From: Flavobacterium sp. UBA6203
GTDB taxonomy: Bacteria; Bacteroidota; Bacteroidia; Flavobacteriales; Flavobacteriaceae
NCBI GenBank assembly: GCA_002421645.1
Contig: DIST01000041.1
Span: 1 to 58,777 of the forward strand
DNA: 58,777 nucleotides
Direction: 5' to 3'
Under the pieces are notes generated by a model. The model searched no databases, was not told where the DNA came from, and was given only the letters and a program-made list of their open reading frames with translations. Position numbers and translations under genes: made by a program. The first letter of the stretch is position 1; every line of letters starts with the position of its first letter. Positions 50,519 through 58,777 of this stretch are shown here, piece by piece.

Positions 50519-53107
50519 TTAATTATATGTTTGTTGAAACGTTCGTAATCTATTTTTAAAATCTAATTTCCATGCTAGATAATCGGTAATATCTTGATGT
50601 ATTGTATCTCTACTTGGAAGTAATGGAATTGTTGATGTTCCACCATCATGTTCAGTTATAGAATATTTACCGAACAAACCTAAAATAAAATCTACATCAC
50701 TTTGTTGCGTAATAATGTAACTTGATAAATAAACTTTTTTCAAATGAATATTTTTAGAAAATCGTTCATAAGATTTATTTGATAATATTTCTTCAACGGA
50801 TCTTTCTATTAACATTCTAAATCTTTTCCTCGCAGAATCTAATTTAGTTTCTCTACCATGAGCATCATGAATTTGTAAAGCATCATGTTGAACCAGTATT
50901 TTACGAATTGAAGATATCCTTTCATCTACATTTTTAGCTAAATATGGTATTTCATCCGAAACAATTCCACTGAAACCATTGTATTTATCAATTCCTAGTA
51001 ATTCACAGTTAGTAGTTAAAATTTGTTTATGAATATCAACTAAAAACCTCATAAAAGACAAATCGTGAGTAAGTACAATAACCTGCCTATCTACAGATAA
51101 TTCAACAATTTTTTTTGAAATTAATTCTCTATACTCAAAATCTAAAGAATTAACTGGGTCATCAAATATTATACTGTTTTTACGATTATCTATTGTACAT
51201 TCAGCTAAGAAATTTGATAATGCAATAATTTTTTGTTCTCCTTCACTTAATATTGAATTTAAACCATCATTTATTGAAGAAAATGAGCATTTTTGATAAG
51301 TACTTCCCTGAGATGTCCTAGTTCTTGTAATAGCTACTTTATTTGCTAATTCAGGATTAAAATATTGTAGATGAGAAATAAATTCTGCGTGTTGTAAATT
51401 AACGGCTTGTGTTTCCATTAACTCTCCAATCTTTCTAGAAATTATAGTAGTATTTAATTTGCCTTTGCAATGATTAATCCATTGTATATATTTTACTTCA
51501 TCATAATACTGTAAAATGATTTGTTTTTGTGCGAATAAAAATTCCTTAGTTTCTAATTCTTTAAATTCATTTTCTAAATTTAACCGATTATTTAATAAAT
51601 CAGTATTTTGTTTAATTTGAGTATCTAAATTTTTATTTAAATCTACAAGTAAACTTGAAATTATTGATATATTAGATTTTAAATCAGAACCAGTTTCTAA
51701 ATGATTTTTGATACTTGTTTTAACTAATTGTAACTGTGAAACAAATTGATTAAATTTTTCTTCAAAATTTGGAATAAATTGAACTATTTCTTGATAATGA
51801 TTAAAAAGATAAATATCTATACTTTCAATGAATTTAATTTTTTCATTAATTTCTGTTTGAATATCATTTAATTGTGTAGAGATATCGTTTAAAACAAACT
51901 CATTAAATCTTAACATTCTTGTCTGTGAATTTTCATCAAGGTCTTGTTGGCATAAAACACATTTCACTAATGACTGATTAGAAGGAAAAATTTCTCCGTC
52001 AGTCATTTCAGCATTTACAGCATAGTTCTTAGCTGAATTCCATAGTATTCTCCAATGTTCTGAACCAATATTTGGTAATGAATTAATGTTGTTTAATTCC
52101 TCTAATGCTTGGTTATACGCTTGGTTTATTAGAAAATTTTGTTTTCTTAAATCTACAATTTGTTGAATGTTTTCATTAATAAAATTGTTTTCTACAGTCT
52201 TAAATTGAGAAATATAATTATCTATTCTACTTTTTGTCTGATTTAATGTATCAATTAAAAGTTGTGGATTTGGAGTGCTTAATAAAATTGCTAGTTCTTG
52301 CTTTCTGGTAATATCAGTACCACTAAATTGAATATAACTATCAATGACAACTCTCTCTTTTTCTTCTAAACTATTATACCAAATTCCAGAATTTGTTGCA
52401 ATCAAGTTAGGATTTAAAATTGGCTTTTGAGTCGAATACGAGGCTATTTCAGAATCTAGTTTTTGATTTATTTGAAAGAAAATAGGAATTAATTTTTCTA
52501 ATACATCAATTCCCACTGGTTTATAGTCAGTTGGATTTTCATTGTTAACATATATATTTCCACAATCTGAATCAAAAACGTTTATTGAACTTAGTGATGG
52601 ATGTGATGGATTGTTTTCAACCCAATTAAATATAGTAGTAGTTCCGTTTTCATCAATTGTAAACTCTATCTGTTGATTTAAAGGTGAAGGAATGAATACA
52701 TTTTTTTTTAAATCAACACTGCTTTGTCTGCTCCAGCATAATTTTTTAAATATTCTCGAGTAACTTGATTTACCAGATCCATTATTACCATAAATAACTG
52801 TTAAACCAGAACCAACAAATTGTAAGTCAGCCTGAGGGTATAATGCCGAAATATTTTGAGGATTTCTAACTCTTAATAATTTTGGAAAATTAGCACCTGT
52901 ATTTACAGGACTTGGTAAGTGGGTACTATCTAAAGGTACTGGACTTAAGGCAATTCCTGTTGCACCTTCTTCTTTTTTTAACAAGCTTATTAATTCATCA
53001 ACATCATTTTGTGATAAAGTAGGGTTTTGAATTATTCTTCTTAGAGCATCTCTAAAAAATAATGGCTTATTTGCAGACCACACTAGTAAATCTTGGTAAA
53101 TACTCAT
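50519..53107 (-). CDS. SMC-like AAA_13 ATPase with CxxC hook
   Basis: An 862-residue ATPase: Walker A G107-S114 (GNNGSGKS), a coiled coil with a central CVLC (C383, C386) that resembles a Rad50/RloC zinc hook, signature LSEGEQ (620-625), Walker B with D649-D650 (IIFDDPVNSLD) and H681. The C-terminus has KRFRMLIERSVEEIL. Layout resembles RloC/PrrC-like proteins of type I loci, some of which are anticodon nucleases, but I do not see the full nuclease triad, so that activity is unproven. Confidence 0.75.
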   Translation of the reverse strand: MSIYQDLLVWSANKPLFFRDALRRIIQNPTLSQNDVDELISLLKKEEGATGIALSPVPLDSTHLPSPVNTGANFPKLLRVRNPQNISALYPQADLQFVGSGLTVIYGNNGSGKSSYSRIFKKLCWSRQSSVDLKKNVFIPSPLNQQIEFTIDENGTTTIFNWVENNPSHPSLSSINVFDSDCGNIYVNNENPTDYKPVGIDVLEKLIPIFFQINQKLDSEIASYSTQKPILNPNLIATNSGIWYNSLEEKERVVIDSYIQFSGTDITRKQELAILLSTPNPQLLIDTLNQTKSRIDNYISQFKTVENNFINENIQQIVDLRKQNFLINQAYNQALEELNNINSLPNIGSEHWRILWNSAKNYAVNAEMTDGEIFPSNQSLVKCVLCQQDLDENSQTRMLRFNEFVLNDISTQLNDIQTEINEKIKFIESIDIYLFNHYQEIVQFIPNFEEKFNQFVSQLQLVKTSIKNHLETGSDLKSNISIISSLLVDLNKNLDTQIKQNTDLLNNRLNLENEFKELETKEFLFAQKQIILQYYDEVKYIQWINHCKGKLNTTIISRKIGELMETQAVNLQHAEFISHLQYFNPELANKVAITRTRTSQGSTYQKCSFSSINDGLNSILSEGEQKIIALSNFLAECTIDNRKNSIIFDDPVNSLDFEYRELISKKIVELSVDRQVIVLTHDLSFMRFLVDIHKQILTTNCELLGIDKYNGFSGIVSDEIPYLAKNVDERISSIRKILVQHDALQIHDAHGRETKLDSARKRFRMLIERSVEEILSNKSYERFSKNIHLKKVYLSSYIITQQSDVDFILGLFGKYSITEHDGGTSTIPLLPSRDTIHQDITDYLAWKLDFKNRLRTFQQTYN

Positions 53108-53113
53108 ATTTTT

Positions 53114-54292
53114 CTATTTCAATACAGTTTCTATTCCACTCTCAACCCTCGTCATCTTCGCCAACAACAAATCCTTCAATTCCTCTAGTTTATGGTTTTC
53201 TATCCCTTTAGAGCTAATCATTGCAAAAATTGGTTTTACTTTTTCCTCAATTTTAGTTACGAAATCAAAGCCAGGGTATTTAATTTCAAAATTTCTTAAA
53301 TCGCCTAAAAGTAAGTTTGATTGTGTTGAACCACCAGCTAACTCAATAATTTCTTTTAAATGAAATTTTAAAAGCAAATACAAGTAATGAGTTTTTGACA
53401 TACCAGATTTGGGTTTTAAAATAGCTACACTTTTTTGAAAAGTTGTTCGATTCGTTTCAAGTAAGTCCTTTACTATCGCCATTCTTCCTATTGTACCTGC
53501 ATTTGTTAGTAAAATATCACCTGGTTTTAAATCGGTTCTTCTGTGTGTTTCGTCAAAATCTGTTTTTGTTATTTGTCTTGCAGTACTATAAATTATATCT
53601 CCATTGATAATGTCTTTTACACTAACAAAATAATAACCTGAATTTATTTCATCAACACTATCACCATGTTTTCCGTCTGTAATTAAAGAGCAAAGGTCAC
53701 CAAGTGTTCTAATCTCAAATTTATCATCATCAAAATCCACAAACCATTGTTTATAAATCGCTTGTGCAGTTTCTTCTAGTTTGCTAATCAATTGGTTGTT
53801 TAGAGCAATACGGTTTTGAATAGTGTTGTATTCTCTAACTATTTCTTGTTGTTTTTCTATTGAAGGGATTGGTAATTGCATCCCGCAAAAATCTTCCCAT
53901 TCTAAACTTCCTCTTACACCACCAACAGCATGAAAACATGCTTCTCGATCAAATTCTGAACGAGTAAACCACATCATTAAATATTCAGGTAATAATGTCT
54001 TAGTATCGATTATTTCAAAAATAGGATAAGCTTGCGAAATAATAGCAGGTTCATTTTCTTTGTAAAGTGCAAGTGGCATTTTTTTATCTCTTCGCACTTG
54101 CATGGTGCTACACGCGAATTGATTTTTTCGGATAATCTTATAATTCTCCATATCCGTTCCAATTGTATTCGCAACAGATTTAATAAATTGTTTAGAAATA
54201 CTGAGTCCAACAAGATTGGTAACTTTTAATCCCTTATTTCTCTCATCAACTAGTTTAATGAAATCTCCTATGTTTCTATAATTCGATTTCAT
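53114..54292 (-). CDS. hsdS: Type I restriction specificity subunit S
   Basis: A 392-residue protein with two target-recognition domains (about residues 1-150 and 195-355) and the conserved helical repeats between and after them (EKQQEIVREYNTIQNRIALN, LEELKDLLLAKM). It determines the bipartite site recognised by the complex. The start overlaps the end of hsdM by 17 bp. Confidence 0.95.
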   Translation of the reverse strand: MKSNYRNIGDFIKLVDERNKGLKVTNLVGLSISKQFIKSVANTIGTDMENYKIIRKNQFACSTMQVRRDKKMPLALYKENEPAIISQAYPIFEIIDTKTLLPEYLMMWFTRSEFDREACFHAVGGVRGSLEWEDFCGMQLPIPSIEKQQEIVREYNTIQNRIALNNQLISKLEETAQAIYKQWFVDFDDDKFEIRTLGDLCSLITDGKHGDSVDEINSGYYFVSVKDIINGDIIYSTARQITKTDFDETHRRTDLKPGDILLTNAGTIGRMAIVKDLLETNRTTFQKSVAILKPKSGMSKTHYLYLLLKFHLKEIIELAGGSTQSNLLLGDLRNFEIKYPGFDFVTKIEEKVKPIFAMISSKGIENHKLEELKDLLLAKMTRVESGIETVLK

Positions 54293-55844
54293 ATCCTAAT
54301 TCTTTGAACACGTTCAATAATTCAGTTTTTGATTGTTGTTCTGATTTTAATAATTCAGAAAATTCAGATTTAAGATTTTGCATTTTATCATCGAAATCGA
54401 TGTTTTCATCACGATTTACAAAAGTGATGTACTTACTTGGAACTAATGAATAATCCTTAGCAACAAGTTCATCAATAGAAGCCGCATAACAAAACTCAGG
54501 AACGTCTTGGTATTTTGTCAAATCCGTTTGCCAATTGTGGTAGGCTACTGTAATATCAATTATGTTTTCTGGAGAAAATTGAATAAACTTTTTTTCAAAA
54601 GGAATTCCAATTTCTCTTAAATCCATGAACAAAATTTCGTGTTGTCTGTCACGATAGTTTCTGGTAGCATCAGGCAATTGTACCGTTCTCGCTTTTTTAT
54701 TTTTATTTAAAATCCAAAGCGTAACACTTATGTTAGTGGTATAAAACATATTTTGCGGTAAAATTACAATGGCTTCTACCAAGTCGTTTTCAATCAGTTT
54801 TCTACGAATTTTATATTCTTCGCCACCCCCAGAAAGGGCACCATTAGCCAAGATAAAACCTGCTACGCCATTTTCGGAAAGTTTCGCTACCATGTTTAAA
54901 ATCCAAGCGTAATTAGCATTACTGGTTGGCGGTACATCGTAACCTCTCCAGCGTGGATCATCGGTTAGTTCATCGCTTGCTCTCCAATCTTTTTGGTTAA
55001 AAGGTGGGTTCGCCATAATGAAGTCGGCTTTTAAATCGGGGTGTTGGTCTTTGCCAAAAGTATCTGCTGGTACATCGCCTAAGTTGGCAGCAATACCTCT
55101 AATCGCTAAGTTCATTTTGGCTAGTTTATAAGTCGTTGCCGTATATTCTTGTCCGTAAATAGAAATCTCTTTTTTGTTTCCGTGGTGGTTTTCAATAAAC
55201 TTAATACTTTGCACAAACATCCCACCCGAACCACAAGCAGGGTCATAGATAACGCCTTTGTAGGGTTCAATCATTTCAGCAATTAAGTTTACAATGCTTT
55301 TTGGGGTGTAGAATTCGCCTTTCCCTTTTCCTTCGGCTAAAGCAAACTTGCTCAAGAAATATTCATACACACGTCCTACAATGTCTTGCTGTTTGTCTTT
55401 TATGGTGTCAATATTGTTTATTGTATCTAACAAAGCCGCTAACTTACTCACGTCCATATTCAAACGTGAGAAGTAATTATCAGGCAGCGCCCCTTTTAAA
55501 GCCGGGTTGTTTTTTTCAATGGTATGTAAAGCGGTATCAATTTTCAAAGCAATATCCGCTTGTTTGGAGTTTTCAATAATAAACGACCAACGCGATTCTT
55601 CAGGTAAGTAAAAGATATTGGACATATTGTAGAATTCCTTTAGCTCTAGGAATTTCTCTTTATTGTCGGCAATTAACTCTTTTCTGCGTTCCTCAAACTT
55701 ATCACTAGCAAATTTTAAGAAGATTAACCCTAATACTACGTGCTTATATTCAGATGATTCTACAGTGCCTCGCAATTTATTTGCGGAATCCCATAGTGTT
55801 TCTTCGATGCTTTTTTCTTTTTTTGCTTTGACTGCTTTTGCCAT
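54276..55844 (-). CDS. hsdM: Type I restriction modification subunit M
   Basis: A 522-residue N6-adenine methyltransferase: N-terminal helical domain (WDSANKLRGTVESSEYKHVV), SAM motif DPACGSGGM (201-209) and catalytic NPPF (279-282). The Met before AKAVKAKK is chosen over an upstream frame extension of 19 codons. It is the first gene of the restriction operon. Confidence 0.97.
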   Translation of the reverse strand: MAKAVKAKKEKSIEETLWDSANKLRGTVESSEYKHVVLGLIFLKFASDKFEERRKELIADNKEKFLELKEFYNMSNIFYLPEESRWSFIIENSKQADIALKIDTALHTIEKNNPALKGALPDNYFSRLNMDVSKLAALLDTINNIDTIKDKQQDIVGRVYEYFLSKFALAEGKGKGEFYTPKSIVNLIAEMIEPYKGVIYDPACGSGGMFVQSIKFIENHHGNKKEISIYGQEYTATTYKLAKMNLAIRGIAANLGDVPADTFGKDQHPDLKADFIMANPPFNQKDWRASDELTDDPRWRGYDVPPTSNANYAWILNMVAKLSENGVAGFILANGALSGGGEEYKIRRKLIENDLVEAIVILPQNMFYTTNISVTLWILNKNKKARTVQLPDATRNYRDRQHEILFMDLREIGIPFEKKFIQFSPENIIDITVAYHNWQTDLTKYQDVPEFCYAASIDELVAKDYSLVPSKYITFVNRDENIDFDDKMQNLKSEFSELLKSEQQSKTELLNVFKELGYEIEL

Positions 55845-56091
55845 TCTTTGTTTTATTTTTCTTATAAACCTCAAATCTACTAATAAAATATAAGATTTCA
55901 TACCCGTAAAAATACCTGATTTTCAAACCAGGCATTTCTACGTAGGAAAATACAACAGCTAATTTAATTAATAGTTTTGAGTTAAAAATGAGGAAATCCG
56001 TACGAGAGTGTTAAAGTTCAAAAAGCAACAAGATAAAAGGAAAAAGGAAAAGGGAAAAGAATAATTGTACACATTACCCAACTTCGTCATC
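55845..56091. other. Region upstream of hsdM
   Basis: No gene is seen. GGAAATCCGTACGAG at 55992-56006 is shared with 38791-38805. CCTGATTT/AAACCAGG near 55915 forms a small hairpin. It may hold the hsdM promoter and an operator. Confidence 0.4.
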
Positions 56092-56105
56092 CAAATAAAT
56101 CCGTT

Positions 56106-56194
56106 ACATCCGTTTCAGCTTTAGCTGACCATTAAATAAAAAATCCGTGTAAATCTGTTAAATCAGCGATATCCGCGTTCTAATTTAAGAGCAA
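56106..56194. repeat. 89-bp direct repeat, copy 1
   Basis: The 89 bp from ACATCCGTTTCAG to TAAGAGCAA recur exactly at 56326-56414, 220 bp downstream. No ORF is contained. GTCCCCTCGAGGGGAC, a perfect 16-bp palindrome, lies between them at 56219-56234. Confidence 0.95.
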
Positions 56195-56218
56195 GTTCAA
56201 ACCAGCCACACCCCTAAA

Positions 56219-56234
56219 GTCCCCTCGAGGGGAC
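56219..56234. repeat. GTCCCCTCGAGGGGAC palindrome
   Basis: A perfect 16-bp palindrome within the word CCCCTAAAGTCCCCTCGAGG. An imperfect copy (CAAG instead of CGAG) is at 58666-58681. It belongs to a dispersed repeat. Confidence 0.9.
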
Positions 56235-56325
56235 AATTCTTTCTAAGAAATTTTATTGTAATCAATACTTTTAAGATTATGTAGATTTATTAAATCTGTG
56301 TTCCAAAAAAATATCAGTCACATCC

Positions 56326-56414
56326 ACATCCGTTTCAGCTTTAGCTGACCATTAAATAAAAAATCCGTGTAAATCTGTTAAATCAGCGATATCCGCGTTC
56401 TAATTTAAGAGCAA
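56326..56414. repeat. 89-bp direct repeat, copy 2
   Basis: Exact copy of 56106-56194. From 56415 to 56556 the sequence has degenerate words such as AACTCGGTG and TTTGTGCTAC. Confidence 0.95.
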
Positions 56415-56555
56415 TCCCGAAGTTTCGGGACAAATTCAAAAATCAACCGCAAAAGTGCAACACTCGGTGGAACTCTCTCAACTCAATCCACATAAAAAAT
56501 AAACTCGGTGCAACTCGGTGTTAAACATTGTGTTACTTTGTGCTACTTTGTGCTA

Positions 56556-56592
56556 CAAAAAAAACGCCCCACCATTTCTGGCAGAGCGTTTC
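56556..56592 (-). terminator. Terminator of the 249-residue gene
   Basis: AAACGC...GCGTTT arms with an inner CCA/TGG pair form a stem; on the minus strand it is followed by eight T's. Confidence 0.8.
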
Positions 56593-56624
56593 TCTAAGTC
56601 AGTCATTTTGAACACTACTTCAAA

Positions 56625-57374
56625 CTAACTCATTTTTAGCAAATGTAACACGTTGAAAGCACCATTATTCAACATATACTGAGAACCATTCACCTCTTGA
56701 AAAAATTCAATCAAAATAAAATGCATTCCCGTACCTGTTACAGTAGGCACACCTGCCGGAGTTAATACAGGAGTAATCATCCCGTTCTGTAAAGGATAAA
56801 CCTCTTCAGGACTTTGCGTTAACTCATAAGCACCCGTAGCAAAATCAATACGCAAAAACCCAACTTGCAAACTAAAATGAGTCGCTCCCTCAGGACTTCG
56901 CATCTGCTCCAAAGGATTATAAGACACAATACTTACCGTTCCAGTCGCAGTATCAACCGTAACAATCGAATTCAACACACTGCCAAAAGTAGCACGAGCA
57001 TTAAAATCAAATCCCTCTAAAATCGAAGTTGAAGAAGAATTATTCAATCCTTCTGCTACATTACGTGCCCCACGAGCACTCACACTGTCCAAATTCTTAA
57101 TTTGTCCCATTACCTTCACAAGCCTACTCGTCAGTTTACTGTCTTTCGCTCTGAATACCATCGGCCCCAATGCCGTACGCAATAATTTCCCCGAACCAGC
57201 AATACTGCTAAACTCAGCTCCGTTCTCTCGAGTACGAGCAAACGCAGGGTCATTCATAATTCGGTTTTTGCTAACACCACCTTTGGTGCGCACAAAGTAC
57301 CCATCGGCACCTTTGTAGAAAGTAAAATCTTCCATCGTACCTTCTAACTTAATCAAGCTTTTCAGTTTAGCCAT
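56625..57374 (-). CDS. Hypothetical protein, Flavobacterium repeat-associated family
   Basis: A 249-residue soluble protein. The N-terminus (MAKLKSLIKLEGTMEDFTFY, then GVSKNRIMNDPAFARTRENG and FSSIAGSGKLLR) is a conserved pattern I recognise in Flavobacteriaceae hypothetical proteins; the C-terminal half is beta-rich. Function is unknown. It is flanked on both sides by repeat-filled intergenic DNA. Confidence 0.7.
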   Translation of the reverse strand: MAKLKSLIKLEGTMEDFTFYKGADGYFVRTKGGVSKNRIMNDPAFARTRENGAEFSSIAGSGKLLRTALGPMVFRAKDSKLTSRLVKVMGQIKNLDSVSARGARNVAEGLNNSSSTSILEGFDFNARATFGSVLNSIVTVDTATGTVSIVSYNPLEQMRSPEGATHFSLQVGFLRIDFATGAYELTQSPEEVYPLQNGMITPVLTPAGVPTVTGTGMHFILIEFFQEVNGSQYMLNNGAFNVLHLLKMS

Positions 57375-57613
57375 GATAAAAAAATTAAATGATTAATAAT
57401 GACACAAAGGTAGCCACGTCCCAATGTAGCTCTTGTAAAACCTGCCGTTTAGGAAAACTATTGCCTTCTTTTTCATAAAATAATCCAGTACTTCCAAAAC
57501 CTACCAAAAAAAACAACAATTGCCATTTTTGCACTTAAAAGAAGCTAATCCTTTGAAAATAAAGCAATTAGAAAACAACAAAAGCAACACCAAAAGCAAC
57601 TCAAAAACACCCT

Positions 57614-57700
57614 TAGTGTATGCCGAGTGTATGAGGAGTGTATGAAAAGAGTATGCCGAGTGTATGCCAGAAGTATGGTAAAGGTATCCTAGAGGTACTA
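57614..57700. repeat. Degenerate GTGTATGCCGA tandem repeat
   Basis: Units of about 11 bp (GTGTATGCCGA, GTGTATGAGGA, GTGTATGAAAAGAGTATG...) degrade to the right (AAGTATGGTA, AAGGTATCCTAG). No protein is likely. The gap 57701-58047 is otherwise AT-rich and shows nothing certain. Confidence 0.75.
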
Positions 57701-58093
57701 TACAGCTATCTCAAAATAATAAAACGAAAATAAATAAGAATTATTCCCAATAAATTTATTGATTAAATAATTATAAAAACGGACAATTACATCAAAAATG
57801 TTGATTTTAAAAAAGTGGTAAAAAAGGGTAAAAAGTAGCAAAAAATTAGTAAAAAAACGTATTTTTTTAAGTAAAACAATCCAAAAAACCATTTTTTATA
57901 AAAATTAGCTTTGTTGAAAACTCATGCGAATTGTTAAAAACTTCAAGAAACAACTTGTTAAATTATTGCTAAATTTGTAAATATACTATTGGCGAAGTAT
58001 TATAAAAAAACCAACCAAAAGAGATTAACTAACAAACAATTAGAATTATGGAAAAACTATCAAAACATGGGGTAAAATTAAAGAAGATTAGGA

Positions 58094-58321
58094 ATGTCAA
58101 GAACTATTTTAAGAATTTGCATCACAACTAAAGACATAATGAGCATAGAAGAATGTTCCTCTCGTACCGCTTCTCAAAAGATGAGCGACATGCGTGCATT
58201 CTTCAAAAAAACAGATAAAGGACGCAAAATCACATTCACTGATTATGCAAAATACACAGGCATTCCCATAGAAGAGCTTGAACCCTTTCGTCTTCCACCC
58301 AACTACAAAGTAGCTTCTTAA
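58094..58321 (+). CDS. Small HTH-like hypothetical protein
   Basis: A 75-residue product (ILRICITTKDIMSIEECSSR, then MRAFFKKTDKGRKITFTDYA and GIPIEELEPFRL) of a Bacteroidota family of short proteins; the KYTGIPIEELEPF end resembles a helix-turn-helix or coiled tail. Start at 58094 is chosen, although a Met at residue 16 could also begin it. Confidence 0.65.
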   Translation: MSRTILRICITTKDIMSIEECSSRTASQKMSDMRAFFKKTDKGRKITFTDYAKYTGIPIEELEPFRLPPNYKVAS

Positions 58322-58407
58322 GCTTCAATTATAGCATATTTCCCCAATTCCCCCTTTCCATCATTACCAAAACCGGTAAAACCCCAAATACACTTTATCT
58401 CCCAATA

Positions 58408-58465
58408 AAGAAATCCGTAATTATCCGCTAAATCATCGTCATCCGCGTTCCCATAAAAGTGCAAC
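58408..58465. repeat. 58-bp direct repeat, copy 1
   Basis: The sequence from AAGAAATCCGTAATTATCCG to AAAAGTGCAAC recurs exactly at 58720-58777. It reads as degenerate repeat words (ATCCGCGTTCCCATAAAAG). The start of the 58318-58500 frame lies here and is rejected as artefact. Confidence 0.95.
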
Positions 58466-58665
58466 GCCTCTGTGTAACTCTTCAACACAATCCACTTCAA
58501 AGAAACTCCGTGTAACTCTGTGCAAAACTTAGTGTAACTTAGTGTAACTAAAAATCCGCCACCACCAGCGCTTTGCGAAGCAAACCCGTTTCATCCGCGT
58601 GCCAACACAAGAGCAAATTCAAATTCAAATTCAAAAATCAACTACAAACCCGCAACACCCCTAAA

Positions 58666-58681
58666 GTCCCCTCAAGGGGAC
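58666..58681. repeat. Imperfect GTCCCC palindrome
   Basis: GTCCCCTCAAGGGGAC, a single-base variant of the 56219 palindrome, in the word CCCCTAAAGTCCCCTC. Confidence 0.85.
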
Positions 58682-58719
58682 AATTCCTATCAAGAACTTT
58701 AAACGTTATAACTTTTCAT

Positions 58720-58777
58720 AAGAAATCCGTAATTATCCGCTAAATCATCGTCATCCGCGTTCCCATAAAAGTGCAAC
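58720..58777. repeat. 58-bp direct repeat, copy 2, at the window edge
   Basis: Exact copy of 58408-58465, ending with the window, so the true repeat may continue beyond it. Confidence 0.95.

Noticed and set aside
57698..57892. 64-residue hydrophobic ORF
   Set aside because: It is a Phe-rich product of AT-rich DNA, next to a decayed repeat, with no start context.
58048..58131. 27-residue ORF (MEKLSKHGVKL...)
   Set aside because: Very short and overlaps the better supported 58094 gene in another frame; it may be a leader but nothing supports that.
58318..58500. 60-residue minus-strand ORF
   Set aside because: It reads through the 58-bp repeat and degenerate repeat words and ends in the next gene; no family resemblance.

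Overview
The window is AT-rich and its protein families, lipoproteins, ACG-anticodon tRNA-Arg and promoter style (TAnnTTTG at -7 with TTTG near -33) all point to a Flavobacteriaceae chromosome, most likely Flavobacterium or a close relative. It mixes ordinary core genes with three accessory blocks.

Positions 1-18986 are mostly housekeeping and stress genes: the end of uvrA, a TerB/LETM1-like protein, a bicarbonate module (SulP transporter plus two beta carbonic anhydrases), a divergent dps/oxyR pair, mnmD, two small envelope lipoproteins, ilvE, a MazG-like pyrophosphohydrolase, tcdA, a TatD hydrolase, an MFS transporter, a BlaI/BlaR1-type pair with three evenly spaced operators, and apt.

Positions 19058-28338 hold a 9.2 kb integrative element in the 3' end of tRNA-Arg(ACG). 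A 13-bp direct repeat marks both ends. It carries a tyrosine recombinase, an XRE regulator, a MerR/excisionase-like protein, a Rep-like protein, and a tight three-gene minus-strand operon: a nuclease-like protein, a partner protein and a 697-residue reverse transcriptase of the unknown-group/DRT type. The first two resemble the GAPS4a/b pair as I remember it. This operon is the best defence-system candidate here.

Positions 30259-38741 hold a compact minus-strand run of ten genes: HTH regulator, SH3 protein, unknown, two DUF4407-like membrane coiled-coil proteins, a membrane-anchored transglutaminase-like protein, a four-helix membrane protein, a pentameric ligand-gated ion-channel-like protein, a small membrane protein and a secreted DNase I-like phosphatase/nuclease. 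I know of no described system with this composition.

Positions 43265-55844 hold a type I restriction-modification operon. Five accessory genes sit between hsdS and hsdR: an SMC-like ATPase with a CxxC hook, up to three PD-(D/E)XK-like proteins and an AlbA_2/Schlafen-type protein.

The gaps between 29.9 and 30.3 kb, around 42.3 kb, and after 55.9 kb are filled with dispersed and tandem repeats: a hexamer minisatellite present twice with 10 and 12 units, an 89-bp perfect direct repeat, a 58-bp repeat at the right edge, and word-like degenerate repeats.
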